DNA of 64,000 bases, taken from an uncultured Paracoccaceae bacterium. Its GTDB lineage: Bacteria; Pseudomonadota; Alphaproteobacteria; Rhodobacterales; Rhodobacteraceae. Below the pieces are notes generated by a model. It was not told where the DNA came from and made no database searches. It saw only the letters and a program-made list of their open reading frames with translations. Positions 8,864 to 18,046 of this stretch are shown in pieces. Position 1 is the first letter of the stretch; each line of letters starts with the position of its first letter. The stretch is taken from the NCBI GenBank assembly GCA_947503965.1, contig CANNFU010000006.1, positions 124,001 through 188,000 of the forward strand, written 5' to 3'. A program made the translations under genes and the position numbers.

Positions 8864-9223
8864 ATGATGGCTCCTGTGATCTCTGTCGCCCTTGGCGGTG
8901 CAATTGGATCGGTTCTGCGATATCTCGTGGGGCTGGTTGTGGCGTTTCCATTGGGCACGTTGGCGGTCAATGTGATCGGGTCATTTGCGATTGGTGTGAT
9001 CTGGGTGCATCTGGCGGATCGGGGTTTGCAGCACTGGTTGCCGTTTCTGATGACCGGTGTTCTGGGCGGGTTTACGACGTTCTCGGCCTTTACATTGGAT
9101 GCGCTGCGTCTGGTTGAGGAAGGCCGGTTCACGGCAGCGGGCGGTTATGTCCTGGCATCGGTGGTTGCGTCAATTTTGGCCTGTGGTCTGGGTTTGTGGA
9201 TTGCGCGGGGGATGGCGGCATGA
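8864..9223 (+). CDS. crcB: Fluoride channel CrcB/Fluc
   Basis: This 119-residue, four-helix membrane protein belongs to the dual-topology family that exports fluoride. Family signatures are GGAIGSVLRYLVG near the start, GTLAVNVIGSFAIG and GGFTTFSAFTLDAL in the middle. The start is set at the first of two adjacent ATGs (8864), with GAAGG upstream. The open frame back to 8786 runs through rarA and is a shadow. No fluoride riboswitch was seen upstream. It overlaps rluC by four bases. Confidence 0.93.
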   Translation: MMAPVISVALGGAIGSVLRYLVGLVVAFPLGTLAVNVIGSFAIGVIWVHLADRGLQHWLPFLMTGVLGGFTTFSAFTLDALRLVEEGRFTAAGGYVLASVVASILACGLGLWIARGMAA

Positions 9224-10275
9224 GTGGTGTGCAGACCCGTGTGATCGGCGCTGATGACGGTGACCAGCGCGTGGATCGGTATCTGCGTCGGCTGTTTCCG
9301 CATCTGACGCAAGGCCGCATTGAAAAGATGTGTCGCAAGGGCGAGTTGCGTGTCGATGGTGGCCGGGTCAAGACGAATACGCGGCTTGAGGTCGGGCAGA
9401 CCGTGCGCATTCCGCCCCTGCCAACAGAGGCGGAGGCAGACGCCGCCCGCGCGCTGGCCAAGCAGGGTGTGACCAAGGCGGATGCCAAGCTGATCCAGTC
9501 CTGCGTGATCTACCGCGATGACCATATCATCGCGATTAACAAACCTGCCGGGCTGGCCACACAAGGCGGGTCCAAGACGACGCGCCATGTGGATGGCATG
9601 GCCGAGGCGCTGACCTTTGGTTACGACGAAAAGCCGCGTCTGGTGCATCGGCTGGACAAGGATACATCTGGTGTCCTGCTGCTGGCCCGGACGCGGACCA
9701 TGGCCAAGCAGTTGACCGAGAACCTGAAGCATCGCGAGACGCGCAAGATTTACTGGGCAGCGATTGCCGGTGTGCCGCATCCGCGGGCAGGGACCATCAA
9801 ATATGGGTTGGTCAAGGCGCCAGGACATGGCCGTGGGGGCGAGAATGAAAAGATGCGCTGCGTGCATCCGCGTGATGTGGACAGTACGGAAGGCGCGAAG
9901 CGAGCGACGACTGATTATGCGGTGATGGATACGCTGGCCAGCCGCGCGTCGTGGTGTGCGCTGGTGCCGATTACGGGTCGGACCCATCAGCTGCGCGCGC
10001 ATATGGCCGAGATTGGCCATCCTATCATTGGGGATGGTAAATATGGTGGCTCTGGCCAGGAGAACCTTGGCGATGGCTGGGGCGCGGGCATGGGGTCAGA
10101 GATCGGCCGCAAGATGCATCTGCATGCGCGCAGTCTGACGATCGAACATCCGGTGACAAAGGCGATGCTGCATATTACGGCGCCCTTGCCGGACCACATG
10201 CAGCATACATGGGATTTCGTGGGTTGGGTCGTTGAACACGCCCCGGTGGACCCGTTCAACATGCCTGATGAGTAA
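9220..10275 (+). CDS. rluC: Ribosomal large subunit pseudouridine synthase RluC-type
   Basis: This 351-residue RluA-family enzyme isomerises uridines in 23S rRNA. An S4 RNA-binding domain (about 15-70) precedes the catalytic domain with the HRLDKDTSG motif, in which D146 is the catalytic aspartate. GRTHQLRAHM is also present. The start is the ATG in an ATGA overlap with crcB. An upstream in-frame ATG at 9196 is inside crcB and has no ribosome site. It overlaps the next gene by eight bases. Confidence 0.92.
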   Translation: MSGVQTRVIGADDGDQRVDRYLRRLFPHLTQGRIEKMCRKGELRVDGGRVKTNTRLEVGQTVRIPPLPTEAEADAARALAKQGVTKADAKLIQSCVIYRDDHIIAINKPAGLATQGGSKTTRHVDGMAEALTFGYDEKPRLVHRLDKDTSGVLLLARTRTMAKQLTENLKHRETRKIYWAAIAGVPHPRAGTIKYGLVKAPGHGRGGENEKMRCVHPRDVDSTEGAKRATTDYAVMDTLASRASWCALVPITGRTHQLRAHMAEIGHPIIGDGKYGGSGQENLGDGWGAGMGSEIGRKMHLHARSLTIEHPVTKAMLHITAPLPDHMQHTWDFVGWVVEHAPVDPFNMPDE

Positions 10276-10945
10276 GCTGCGACTGGTCATATTCGATGTG
10301 GACGGCACGCTGGTCGATAGCCAGGTGATGATCTATGACGCCTTCGCCTTTGCCTATGAACAGGCGGGTTTGCCTGTCCCTGATCGGGCAACGGCGCTGA
10401 GCTATGTCGGCATGTCGCTGGAAAAGATATTCCCGGCCCTGTCGCCCGAACAGGATGCCGCAACCCATGCGAAGCTGATCCAAGGCTATCGGGATGCCTA
10501 TTTCCACATCCGGCAAGAGCGGGGCAGCAACGCCACCTCTCCTTTCTTTCCCGGTGCGCGTGAGGTGCTGGATGCGTTCAGAGAGCAGGATTGGACCTTG
10601 CTTGGGGTGGCGACCGGTAAATCGACCCGTGGTCTGGACAAACTGATCGAAGGGTATGGGCTGGAGGGGTATTTCGTCAGTCGCCAGACGGCCGATGATC
10701 ACCCGTCCAAGCCAAGCCCGTCGATGATCCATGCGATCCTGTCCGAAACCGGTGTGCCGATCGACAGGGCCGTGATGATTGGGGATACCACTTTTGACAT
10801 GGATATGGGCCGCGCGGCAGGGATCAGGACGATTGGTGTCAGTTGGGGCTATCACCCCGCAGAGACGCTGCGCCCCGATATCCTGATTGATGATTTCTTG
10901 GCATTGCCTGCTGCCGTAGATCGACTGATAGGATCAGCATCATGA
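10268..10945 (+). CDS. HAD-superfamily hydrolase, phosphoglycolate phosphatase-like
   Basis: This 225-residue HAD phosphatase has motif I FDVDGTLVDS (nucleophile D10, acid D12), a helical cap inserted after it, a lysine in HPSKPSPSM and motif III GDTTFDMDMG. It is the Gph/PGMB subfamily. The substrate is not determined by the sequence. It overlaps rluC by eight bases and the ATP12 gene by four, so all three are probably translated from one mRNA. Confidence 0.88.
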   Translation: MSKLRLVIFDVDGTLVDSQVMIYDAFAFAYEQAGLPVPDRATALSYVGMSLEKIFPALSPEQDAATHAKLIQGYRDAYFHIRQERGSNATSPFFPGAREVLDAFREQDWTLLGVATGKSTRGLDKLIEGYGLEGYFVSRQTADDHPSKPSPSMIHAILSETGVPIDRAVMIGDTTFDMDMGRAAGIRTIGVSWGYHPAETLRPDILIDDFLALPAAVDRLIGSAS

Positions 10946-11652
10946 GCGATTGGAAACCCAAACGGTTCTGGAAAACGGCCAATGCCACGGCATGCGATGA
11001 CGGCTACACGGTTTTGCTGGACACAAGGACCGTTAAGACGCCCGCCAAGGCCAATCTGACCGTGCCGACGATGGCGATGGCCGAGGCTATCGCGGCGGAA
11101 TGGGATGCGCAGGAAAAAGTGCCTGATCCCGCCACAATGCCCGTGACGCGCGGGGCCAACGCCGCCATCGACAAGGTGCGTCGTCAGCGGGACGAGGTAA
11201 TTGCCCTTCTGGCCGAGTATGGCGACAGCGATCTGCTATGTTATCGTGCCGCCGGCCCGGAAGAGTTGATCACGCAGCAGTCCGCCGGATGGGATCCGAT
11301 GTTGGATTGGGCGGCCGATAAGCTGGGTGCACGGTTATTTGTGGGCGAGGGCGTCATGCATGTGCCCCAGACGACGCTGGCACTGGAAAAACTGAAAGCA
11401 GAGGTCGCGGCCTTCGATGATTTCGGGCTCGCTGCCGTGCATGACCTGATCAGTTTGTCGGGGTCGCTGATCCTGGCTTTGGCGATCACAAAAGATGCAA
11501 TTTCGGTTGAAAAGGCATGGGCGCTTTCGCGCATCGATGAGCATTGGCAGATCGCACAATGGGGCGCAGATGAAGAGGCCGCAGCGGTCGAAGCGACCAA
11601 GCGTGCGGCCTTTTTTGATGCTGCACGATTCTATGATCTTTCGCGCGCGTAA
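10942..11652 (+). CDS. ATP12-family F1-ATPase assembly chaperone
   Basis: This 236-residue protein has the ATP12 family layout: N-terminal KRFWKTA and LDTRTVKTPAK, then AIAAEWDAQ, and a helical C-terminal domain with SGSLILALAI and EAWALSRIDEHWQIAQWG-like residues. In mitochondria and alphaproteobacteria, Atp12 binds free F1 alpha subunit before assembly. It ends a run of overlapping genes that begins with the Do protease. The atp operon itself is not in the window. Confidence 0.9.
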   Translation: MSDWKPKRFWKTANATACDDGYTVLLDTRTVKTPAKANLTVPTMAMAEAIAAEWDAQEKVPDPATMPVTRGANAAIDKVRRQRDEVIALLAEYGDSDLLCYRAAGPEELITQQSAGWDPMLDWAADKLGARLFVGEGVMHVPQTTLALEKLKAEVAAFDDFGLAAVHDLISLSGSLILALAITKDAISVEKAWALSRIDEHWQIAQWGADEEAAAVEATKRAAFFDAARFYDLSRA

Positions 11653-11829
11653 CCGAAACAGTGCGTTTCTCAGCAATCGGCCTAAAAACGCCTGATTCTG
11701 TAGCATTTGCACGGTGAATTGTACGGCTTGCACTTGACCTCTACCCCATAATGCCCAAACTTTAGTCCATTGAGACGGGAGGACCCTCTCATTCATCATG
11801 ACTGTCTATCGGGACGGGATAAAAATTGG

Positions 11830-11848
11830 CCACCTCATGTTGAGGTGG
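11830..11848 (+). promoter_or_regulatory. Leader hairpin just upstream of the aapJ ribosome site
   Basis: A perfect 8-base stem with a 3-base loop (ccacctca-tgt-tgaggtgg) ends 20 bases before the aapJ ATG. The Shine-Dalgarno region GGAAGAGG lies between them. The left arm resembles an anti-Shine-Dalgarno sequence. It could stabilise the mRNA 5' end or be a target site for a small RNA such as those that repress amino-acid transporter mRNAs in alphaproteobacteria. This is inference only. Confidence 0.4.
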
Positions 11849-11868
11849 AAACTCAGGAAGAGGTAAAA

Positions 11869-12888
11869 ATGAAAAGAACCGTATTCTTCGGCGCGCTGAC
11901 TGTTGCTGGCATGGCCGCCAGCATGGCTTCAGCGGCAACGCTTGATGATGTCAAGGCACGTGGCTCGCTGAACTGCGGCGTTACCACCGGTCTTGTAGGA
12001 TTCGCATCGCCAGATGCGAACGGTGTTTGGACCGGCTTCGACGTTGGTGTGTGCCGCGCTGTTGCTGCGGCGATCTTTGGTGATCCGACAGCGGTGGAAT
12101 TCGTGCCAACGACCGGCAAGACACGCTTTACCGCGTTGGCTTCCGGTGAAATCGACGTATTGGCCCGGAACACCACATGGACATTCAGCCGTGACGTCGA
12201 CCTGAAGTTCGAATTTACCGGCATCAACTACTATGATGGTCAGGGCTTTATGGTCCCACGCGAGTTGGGCGTGTCTTCTGCAAAAGATCTGGATGGTGCA
12301 ACGGTTTGCATCCAGACCGGCACAACAACCGAGCTGAACCTGGCTGATTTCTTCCGCTCCAACAACATCAGCTACGAGCCGGTGCCGATCGAAACCAACG
12401 CAGAAGCACAGCAGCAGTATCTGGCTGGCGCATGCGATGTTTATACAACGGACGCCTCTGGTCTGGCTGCAACACGCGCATCTTTCGAAAATCCAGGTGA
12501 CCACGTTCTGCTGCCTGAAATCATCTCGAAAGAGCCGCTGGGTCCGCTTGTCCGCCACGGCGACAGCGACTGGGGTGATATCGTGCGCTGGACACTGAAC
12601 GCGCTGATCGCAGCAGAAGAACTGGGCGTCACATCGGCAAACGTTGCTGATATGGCTGCAGCACCAACCGATAATCCAGAGGTTAACCGCCTTTTGGGTA
12701 CCGAAGGTGAGCTGGGCGCGATGCTGGGTCTGGAGGCAAACTGGGCTGCCAATGCGATTGCTGCCGGTGGCAACTATGGCGAGTTGTTCGAGAAGAACAT
12801 TGGTGAGAACACACCAATCGGTCTTGCGCGCGGTCTGAACGCGCAGTGGACCGACGGTGGGCTGATCTATTCTCCACCTTTCCGCTAG
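11869..12888 (+). CDS. aapJ: General L-amino acid ABC transporter, periplasmic binding protein
   Basis: This 339-residue family 3 solute-binding protein carries a signal peptide of about 22 residues (ending MASA). The mature part begins TLDDVKARGSLNCGV and contains GFDVGVCRAVAAA and DVLARNTTWT, both typical of AapJ. It delivers L-amino acids to the AapQM permease. The in-frame extension to 11770 lacks a signal sequence and is rejected. It is separated from aapQ by a hairpin, which is expected to give it more mRNA than the membrane genes. Confidence 0.95.
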   Translation: MKRTVFFGALTVAGMAASMASAATLDDVKARGSLNCGVTTGLVGFASPDANGVWTGFDVGVCRAVAAAIFGDPTAVEFVPTTGKTRFTALASGEIDVLARNTTWTFSRDVDLKFEFTGINYYDGQGFMVPRELGVSSAKDLDGATVCIQTGTTTELNLADFFRSNNISYEPVPIETNAEAQQQYLAGACDVYTTDASGLAATRASFENPGDHVLLPEIISKEPLGPLVRHGDSDWGDIVRWTLNALIAAEELGVTSANVADMAAAPTDNPEVNRLLGTEGELGAMLGLEANWAANAIAAGGNYGELFEKNIGENTPIGLARGLNAQWTDGGLIYSPPFR

Positions 12889-12905
12889 GATCGAACAGCA
12901 AGAAA

Positions 12906-12933
12906 AAAGGGCGCGGTCAAGACCGCGCCCTTT
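12906..12933 (+). terminator. Hairpin between aapJ and aapQ (partial terminator or stabiliser)
   Basis: A perfect 13-base stem (aaagggcgcggtc with gaccgcgcccttt) around a 2-base turn starts 18 bases after the aapJ stop. The T-run is short (TTT then C), so read-through into aapQMP is expected. Such structures protect binding-protein mRNA. Confidence 0.8.
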
Positions 12934-13018
12934 CACCAATACGACCAGAAAAATCGGTGCGAAAGAGCCGCGCAAAAGCAGCCTTCACAAACGACACCGA
13001 GTGAACGGGGAATAACAA

Positions 13019-14233
13019 ATGACATCGATTACAGACCCGCCGCAGGGGTCCTTCCGCCTGTCGATGCTGATCAACGACACGCGCTACAGGTCTTTGACCT
13101 TTCAGGCCATTGCAGCCATTCTTCTGGCGTTGTCGATCTGGTATCTGGGCAACAATCTTATCCAGAACCTACGGCAGGCCGGGCTGAATATCAGCTACAG
13201 TTTTCTGGGATCGCCCGCAGGATACGATATCAACCAGACGCTGGTTGAATACGATAGCCAATCAACCCATTCGCGTGCCGCGCTGGTCGGTGTTCTGAAT
13301 ACACTGCTGGTCGCCTTTCTGGCTTGCGCAACGGCGACGGTGTTCGGCGTGCTTGCCGGGGTATTGCGATTGTCGAACAACTGGCTTGTGCGCAAGCTGA
13401 TGGCTGTCTACGTCGAAATCTTCCGCAACATTCCCGTTCTGATCTGGATCATCATCATCTTCACGATCATGACCGCCGTGATGCCCGCACCGCGCGCATT
13501 CCGCGGTGAAAATCCCGAAGCAACGATGCTGTTCGATGCATTCGCTGTGACGAACCGTGGGATCTATATACCTGCGCCCATCTGGGGGCCGGGGTCCATG
13601 GTTGTTGTGCTGACGTTCCTGGCGTCAATCGCGTCGATCTTCTTTTACCGGCGATACGCGACCAAGACCCTGTATGATACCGGTCGCCTGCTGCCGACCT
13701 TTTGGCCAAGTGTCGGGCTTTTCTTTGTCCCGGTCATCGTGATGTTCTTTGTGATGGGACAGCCTATCAGCCTCGATTATCCGGTTCTTGGGGGCTTTAA
13801 CTTCGCGGGTGGCTTGCAGCTGGGTGCGCCACTGATCGCGCTTTGGTTTGCGCTTTCGATCTATACCGGTGCGTTTATCGCCGAGAATGTTCGGGCAGGT
13901 ATTCAGGCCGTATCCAAAGGGCAATCCGAGGCCGCAGGCGCACTGGGCCTTCGGTCCGGGCGGATCATGTCGCTTGTCGTGCTGCCGCAGGCATTGCGTG
14001 TGATCATCCCGCCACTGATTTCGCAATACCTCAACATCACAAAGAACTCTTCGCTGGCCATTGCCGTCGGCTATGCCGACGTGACTGCGACACTGGGTGG
14101 CATCACGCTGAACCAGACAGGTCGCGCGATCGAATGTGTTCTGTTGCTGATGCTGTTCTATCTGACGATTTCCCTGACGATTTCGGCTGTGATGAACTTC
14201 TACAACAACTCCGTTAAGTTGAAGGAGCGCTGA
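13019..14233 (+). CDS. aapQ: General L-amino acid ABC transporter, permease AapQ
   Basis: This 404-residue inner-membrane permease of the His/Glu/Gln family has the long form with extra membrane segments characteristic of AapQ. The cytoplasmic EAA loop that contacts the ATPase reads EAAGALGLRSGRIMSLVVLPQ, near residues 304-324. The first transmembrane helix is at about 29-46. It is followed by aapM after one base, so the two are certainly co-transcribed. Confidence 0.95.
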   Translation: MTSITDPPQGSFRLSMLINDTRYRSLTFQAIAAILLALSIWYLGNNLIQNLRQAGLNISYSFLGSPAGYDINQTLVEYDSQSTHSRAALVGVLNTLLVAFLACATATVFGVLAGVLRLSNNWLVRKLMAVYVEIFRNIPVLIWIIIIFTIMTAVMPAPRAFRGENPEATMLFDAFAVTNRGIYIPAPIWGPGSMVVVLTFLASIASIFFYRRYATKTLYDTGRLLPTFWPSVGLFFVPVIVMFFVMGQPISLDYPVLGGFNFAGGLQLGAPLIALWFALSIYTGAFIAENVRAGIQAVSKGQSEAAGALGLRSGRIMSLVVLPQALRVIIPPLISQYLNITKNSSLAIAVGYADVTATLGGITLNQTGRAIECVLLLMLFYLTISLTISAVMNFYNNSVKLKER

Positions 14234-14234
14234 T

Positions 14235-15533
14235 ATGTCAGATGTTCATGCACATTCCGTCGCCTTTGTCCGGACCGAAACGCTTCCCGAACTGCCGCCG
14301 CCTGCGGCCGAGACGGGGGTGCTGAAGTGGATACGCGAGAACCTGTTCGCCACGGTTCCAAATGCGATACTGACCATCGTGTCGATATATGTGGTCTACG
14401 CGATCCTGTCCGGTGTCCTGCCTTGGATCTTCAACGGGGTTTGGGACGCCAGTAGCCTTGCAGAGTGCCGCGAGATCCTGAATGGGACCAGCGGAGCCTG
14501 CTTTGCCGTGCTGGCAGAAAGGTGGCCACAACTGATCTTTGGCCTGTCATATCCGGCCGACAGTTATTGGCGTCCGGCACTGGCATTTTTCCTGCTTTTC
14601 TTTGCGGCCGCGCCCGTCATGTTCTTTGATCTGCCGCGCAAGCTACTGCTTTTCACAGCCATTTACCCGTTCATTGCCTATTGGCTGATTTGGGGTGGGA
14701 CCATCATGGTGCCATTGGTGGCTTTGGTAGGGTTCGTCGCAGGATATCTGGTTTATCAGCGTCTGGTGACAAACAGCTTCGCCGCCGGATTTTTTGGGGG
14801 CGTGGCTGCTGCGTTCGTCGTCTGGTATATCGGCGGTCTTCTGATCCCTGACGATGCCAGCGATACAGCCATGCTTACAGCCGTGCCCAGCCGCGATCTG
14901 GGTGGTTTCATGCTGAACCTGATGCTGGGGGTGACCTGTGTGTCGCTGTCTATCCCGATCGGGATCGTGTTGGCCTTGGGACGCCAGTCGTCGATGCCAC
15001 TGATCAAGTGGATCTGCGTCGTCTTCATCGAATTCATTCGGGGTGTCCCGCTGATCACGCTGCTTTTTGTGGCATCGGTAATGCTGGCATATTTCTTCCC
15101 ACCGGAAAGCACGGTCGATCTATTTCTGCGCGTGGTGATCATGATCACCATGTTCTCGGCGGCTTACATCGCCGAGGTGATCCGGGGTGGTCTGGCCGCG
15201 TTGCCAAAGGGGCAGTATGAGGCCGCAGACAGTCTGGGGCTGGATTATGCGCAGGCGATGCGCCTGATCATTCTGCCGCAGGCACTGAAAATCTCGATCC
15301 CCGGGATCGTGAATATCGCCGTTGGCCTGTTCAAGGATACCGTGCTGGTGTCGGTCATTTCGATGTTTGACATCCTCGGGTTCATTCGCGGCCCGCTCTT
15401 GTCATCAACGGAATGGAACGGGGTCTACTGGGAACTGCTTGGCTTTGCCGCCTTGTTGTTCTTCGTCACCTGCTACGGCATTTCACAATACTCACAATGG
15501 TTGGAGCGCAGGCTCGCAACCGACCATCGCTAA
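14235..15533 (+). CDS. aapM: General L-amino acid ABC transporter, permease AapM
   Basis: This 432-residue permease pairs with AapQ. It has multiple transmembrane helices and the EAA loop [21 protein letters not shown] in its last third. The start is supported by AAGGAG eight bases upstream, inside the end of aapQ. Its length fits the AapM family, which carries additional central helices compared with short HisM-type permeases. Confidence 0.95.
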   Translation: MSDVHAHSVAFVRTETLPELPPPAAETGVLKWIRENLFATVPNAILTIVSIYVVYAILSGVLPWIFNGVWDASSLAECREILNGTSGACFAVLAERWPQLIFGLSYPADSYWRPALAFFLLFFAAAPVMFFDLPRKLLLFTAIYPFIAYWLIWGGTIMVPLVALVGFVAGYLVYQRLVTNSFAAGFFGGVAAAFVVWYIGGLLIPDDASDTAMLTAVPSRDLGGFMLNLMLGVTCVSLSIPIGIVLALGRQSSMPLIKWICVVFIEFIRGVPLITLLFVASVMLAYFFPPESTVDLFLRVVIMITMFSAAYIAEVIRGGLAALPKGQYEAADSLGLDYAQAMRLIILPQALKISIPGIVNIAVGLFKDTVLVSVISMFDILGFIRGPLLSSTEWNGVYWELLGFAALLFFVTCYGISQYSQWLERRLATDHR

Positions 15534-15547
15534 GGGAGGCTTTTATC

Positions 15548-16315
15548 ATGGCCGAAGCAACACAAATGAAAGTCTCGGATCAGGTCGCGATCACGATCGA
15601 GAATATGAACAAATGGTACGGGTCGTTTCACGTGCTGCGCGACATTAACCTGACTGTGTATCAGGGCGAGAGGATCGTGATCTGCGGACCCTCGGGTTCG
15701 GGCAAATCGACGCTGATCCGGTGCATCAATGCGCTGGAAGAGCATCAGCAGGGCAAGATCGAAGTAGACGGCACGGTGCTGTCGTCGGATCTGAAAAACA
15801 TCGACAAGATTCGTTCAGAGGTTGGGATGTGTTTCCAGCACTTCAACCTGTTCCCGCATCTGACGATCCTTGAAAACTGCACGCTGGCCCCGATCTGGGT
15901 ACGCAAAACGCCCAAGAAAGAGGCCGAGGAAACCGCGATGCATTTCCTGCGGAAGGTCAAGATCCCCGAGCAGGCGGATAAGTATCCCGGTCAGCTGTCC
16001 GGCGGACAGCAGCAGCGCGTGGCGATTGCCCGCAGCCTTTGCATGCGCCCGCGCATCATGCTGTTTGATGAACCCACATCTGCCCTTGACCCTGAAATGA
16101 TCAAGGAAGTGCTGGATACGATGATCGAGCTGGCCGAGGAAGGCATGACAATGCTCTGCGTGACCCACGAGATGGGCTTTGCCCGGCAGGTGGCGAACCG
16201 CGTGATCTTTATGGACCAGGGCCAGATCGTCGAACAGAACGAACCCGAAGAGTTCTTTAACAACCCGAAATCCGACAGGACGCAATTGTTCCTGAGCCAG
16301 ATCCTGGGTCATTAA
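15548..16315 (+). CDS. aapP: General L-amino acid ABC transporter, ATPase AapP
   Basis: This 255-residue ABC ATPase energises AapQM. It has Walker [10 protein letters not shown], signature LSGGQQQR, Walker [15 protein letters not shown] and the H-loop TH in CVTHEMGFA. The frame is open back to 15413 inside aapM, but the ATG at 15548 has a GGGAGGC ribosome site 7 bases away and begins MAEATQ, so it is the start. It is the last gene of the operon and is followed by a strong terminator. Confidence 0.96.
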   Translation: MAEATQMKVSDQVAITIENMNKWYGSFHVLRDINLTVYQGERIVICGPSGSGKSTLIRCINALEEHQQGKIEVDGTVLSSDLKNIDKIRSEVGMCFQHFNLFPHLTILENCTLAPIWVRKTPKKEAEETAMHFLRKVKIPEQADKYPGQLSGGQQQRVAIARSLCMRPRIMLFDEPTSALDPEMIKEVLDTMIELAEEGMTMLCVTHEMGFARQVANRVIFMDQGQIVEQNEPEEFFNNPKSDRTQLFLSQILGH

Positions 16316-16322
16316 GACACGG

Positions 16323-16352
16323 AAAGCCCCGGCCCAGTGCCGGGGCTTTTTG
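16323..16352 (+). terminator. Rho-independent terminator of the aap operon
   Basis: A perfect 11-base stem (aaagccccggc with gccggggcttt), a 5-base loop and a T5 run lie eight bases after the aapP stop. It abuts the end of the convergent histidine phosphatase gene and may also help terminate that transcript. Confidence 0.92.
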
Positions 16353-16880
16353 TTAATCGATATCTTTGCCGGTTGTCCCGATCAGATCGCGCGGCACGAT
16401 GAAATCCATGCATGTCCCGCCGTGCTGGCCCGCATCCGCCCAATCATCAATTGCAAAATCAATCACCGCGGTCGCGCACGTGGGATAATCGCTGAACCGC
16501 GTGTGGTCCGGGGCGGACCGCACCAGCAACCCCGCCAGCATCCCCATCCCCGGATTATGGCCAACCAGGGCAATCGTATCGGCTGTCTGGCGCTGGATCA
16601 CTTCCAGCAGGGTCAGGGGGGCGGCATGATAAAGCTGCGGCAACAACACCAGCTCCGGGCGCGCAGGCAGCCGGTCGAGGATCAGATCGGCGGTCTCGCG
16701 GGTGCGGGCGGCATCCGAACAGAGCACAATCTGAGGCACATAGCCCTTGTCGGCCATCCATGTGCCAATGGCAGGGGCCGACGCGCGACCGCGATCATTC
16801 AGCACCCGTGCGTGATCATCGGCAAACGGATCGCTCCAGCTGGATTTCGCATGGCGGATCAGGATCAGGCGTTTGGTCAT
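16353..16880 (-). CDS. SixA-like histidine phosphatase
   Basis: This 175-residue protein of the histidine phosphatase (phosphoglycerate mutase-like) superfamily has the RHAKSSW motif, with the phospho-acceptor H10, and a second active-site histidine in VGHNPGM. SixA-type enzymes remove phosphate from phosphohistidine proteins, but the substrate here is unknown. The start at 16880 overlaps the end of the upstream Fe-S protein gene by four bases (ATGA). Longer in-frame starts run into that gene and are rejected. Confidence 0.88.
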   Translation of the reverse strand: MTKRLILIRHAKSSWSDPFADDHARVLNDRGRASAPAIGTWMADKGYVPQIVLCSDAARTRETADLILDRLPARPELVLLPQLYHAAPLTLLEVIQRQTADTIALVGHNPGMGMLAGLLVRSAPDHTRFSDYPTCATAVIDFAIDDWADAGQHGGTCMDFIVPRDLIGTTGKDID

Positions 16881-17482
16881 AGAAATGCTTTCATATGGAA
16901 TGCGGCCTGCGCAGGCAGGCGATTGCCCTGACCGACCGGACAGGCACGGCGGGCCGCACAGCTGCGGGTTATGCAATCGGCACCGTCAGGACTGCGCAGA
17001 TCGGTACGGCACCGGTCCACGTCATAGCCATCGGCGAATGCATCCACCGGGCAGGCGGTCTTGCAGGGCTGACCGGGGCAGGTGGGGCAGGGCGATACAC
17101 CATCGCCTGTCTGCGCCTGACCGGGGCGTCGGATCGCCCCGCGAAACGACACGAACAGCCCCGCATCCTGATGCACCAGAAACCCGATAGGGGATGTCCA
17201 GGCGCGGCCCGTCGCCAGCGCCCACCGCTGAAACGGGGCATAGGGCGGGCCGCCAAAGGGAAAAACCGCGATGCCCGACCAGGCATCGGCAATCGCCGAA
17301 ATCACACGCTGCGACCAGCGGTCAAGCGGGTCGGGCCGCCCGTCATCATATTCGGCGCTGTCACGGAAAACGGACCAGAACCGGGGTTCATCCGGCCCGA
17401 TCAGGGTGACAACATCCGGACCATCCTGCAATTCGCCCAAAGGGCGCAACCCGGCCAGTCGCAAGCTGTCATCGGGCACCAT
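16877..17482 (-). CDS. Ferredoxin-like 4Fe-4S protein
   Basis: This 201-residue protein has eight cysteines in its C-terminal half: C132, C135, C140 and C144-P, then C158, C170, C175 and C181-P. This is the spacing of one or two Fe-S clusters in a modified ferredoxin fold, similar to the C-terminal part of epoxyqueuosine reductase-type proteins. The first 120 residues show no motif I recognise. It is translationally coupled to the histidine phosphatase. Function is unknown; electron transfer is the likely role. Confidence 0.8.
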   Translation of the reverse strand: MVPDDSLRLAGLRPLGELQDGPDVVTLIGPDEPRFWSVFRDSAEYDDGRPDPLDRWSQRVISAIADAWSGIAVFPFGGPPYAPFQRWALATGRAWTSPIGFLVHQDAGLFVSFRGAIRRPGQAQTGDGVSPCPTCPGQPCKTACPVDAFADGYDVDRCRTDLRSPDGADCITRSCAARRACPVGQGNRLPAQAAFHMKAFL

Positions 17483-17986
17483 TCAGCGCACGCGGATCCA
17501 TGCAGGGGGGATCGAACCGGCCTCGGTCGGGACAAAGGTCAGGGTGTCGTCGCTACAACTGAAATTGCCGCGCGACTGGCCCCAGCCGCCGCCATCGGCT
17601 GTGGTGATCGGGATGTCCATGCGGGTGCCCATGACGTCGGCTGAACCGACAAGTGCATAGTCCGTCACATCCGCGATATAGTCGTTATCATCTGCACTCA
17701 GCGTTCCTTGCGACGCGCCGCTGATGGTGATCGCCATAGGTGGCACATCGGGCATTTGTGCCGTGATCACCAGATCATCGATGGTCATCGACATGTCGCC
17801 CGCATCCGAAATCTGCAGATTGGCCGACCCGCCATCGTGGCGCGCGCTGCCGCCCATCTGGGCGCCCATGGCATCGGCCAGGCTCTGACCGTCGACCTCC
17901 CATTGTCCGACAAGGCAGGGGTCGATGGCCAAGGCGGATGTGGTGGAAAGTGTCAGGGCAAAGGCAGCGCAGGAAAGCAGTTTCAT
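17483..17986 (-). CDS. Secreted hypothetical protein
   Basis: This 167-residue protein has a signal peptide (MKLLSCAAFALTLSTTSALA) and a mature part starting IDPCLVGQWEVDG, with two cysteines about 125 residues apart that could form a disulfide. Repeated short strands suggest a beta-sandwich or lipocalin-like fold. Two ATGs compete. The one at 17986 is chosen because GGGAG lies 7 bases before it, whereas it would touch the ATG at 17992. The stop lies next to the start of the Fe-S protein gene, so the two are probably one operon. Confidence 0.75.
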   Translation of the reverse strand: MKLLSCAAFALTLSTTSALAIDPCLVGQWEVDGQSLADAMGAQMGGSARHDGGSANLQISDAGDMSMTIDDLVITAQMPDVPPMAITISGASQGTLSADDNDYIADVTDYALVGSADVMGTRMDIPITTADGGGWGQSRGNFSCSDDTLTFVPTEAGSIPPAWIRVR

Positions 17987-18046
17987 CGTCATCTCCCTTA
18001 AAGAACGGATGTCACATAGCACAGTTTCGACCGTGGCGCAGTTCCT

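Noticed and set aside
11720..11765. Sigma-70-like promoter upstream of aapJ (ttgac and cataat segments)
   Set aside because: The two boxes are too close together for a normal spacer (about 9-14 bases), so I do not claim a promoter there.
11929..12975. 348-codon minus-strand frame opposite aapJ
   Set aside because: Composition is that of an antisense shadow (cysteine- and arginine-rich, no hydrophobic pattern), and it spans the aapJ hairpin.
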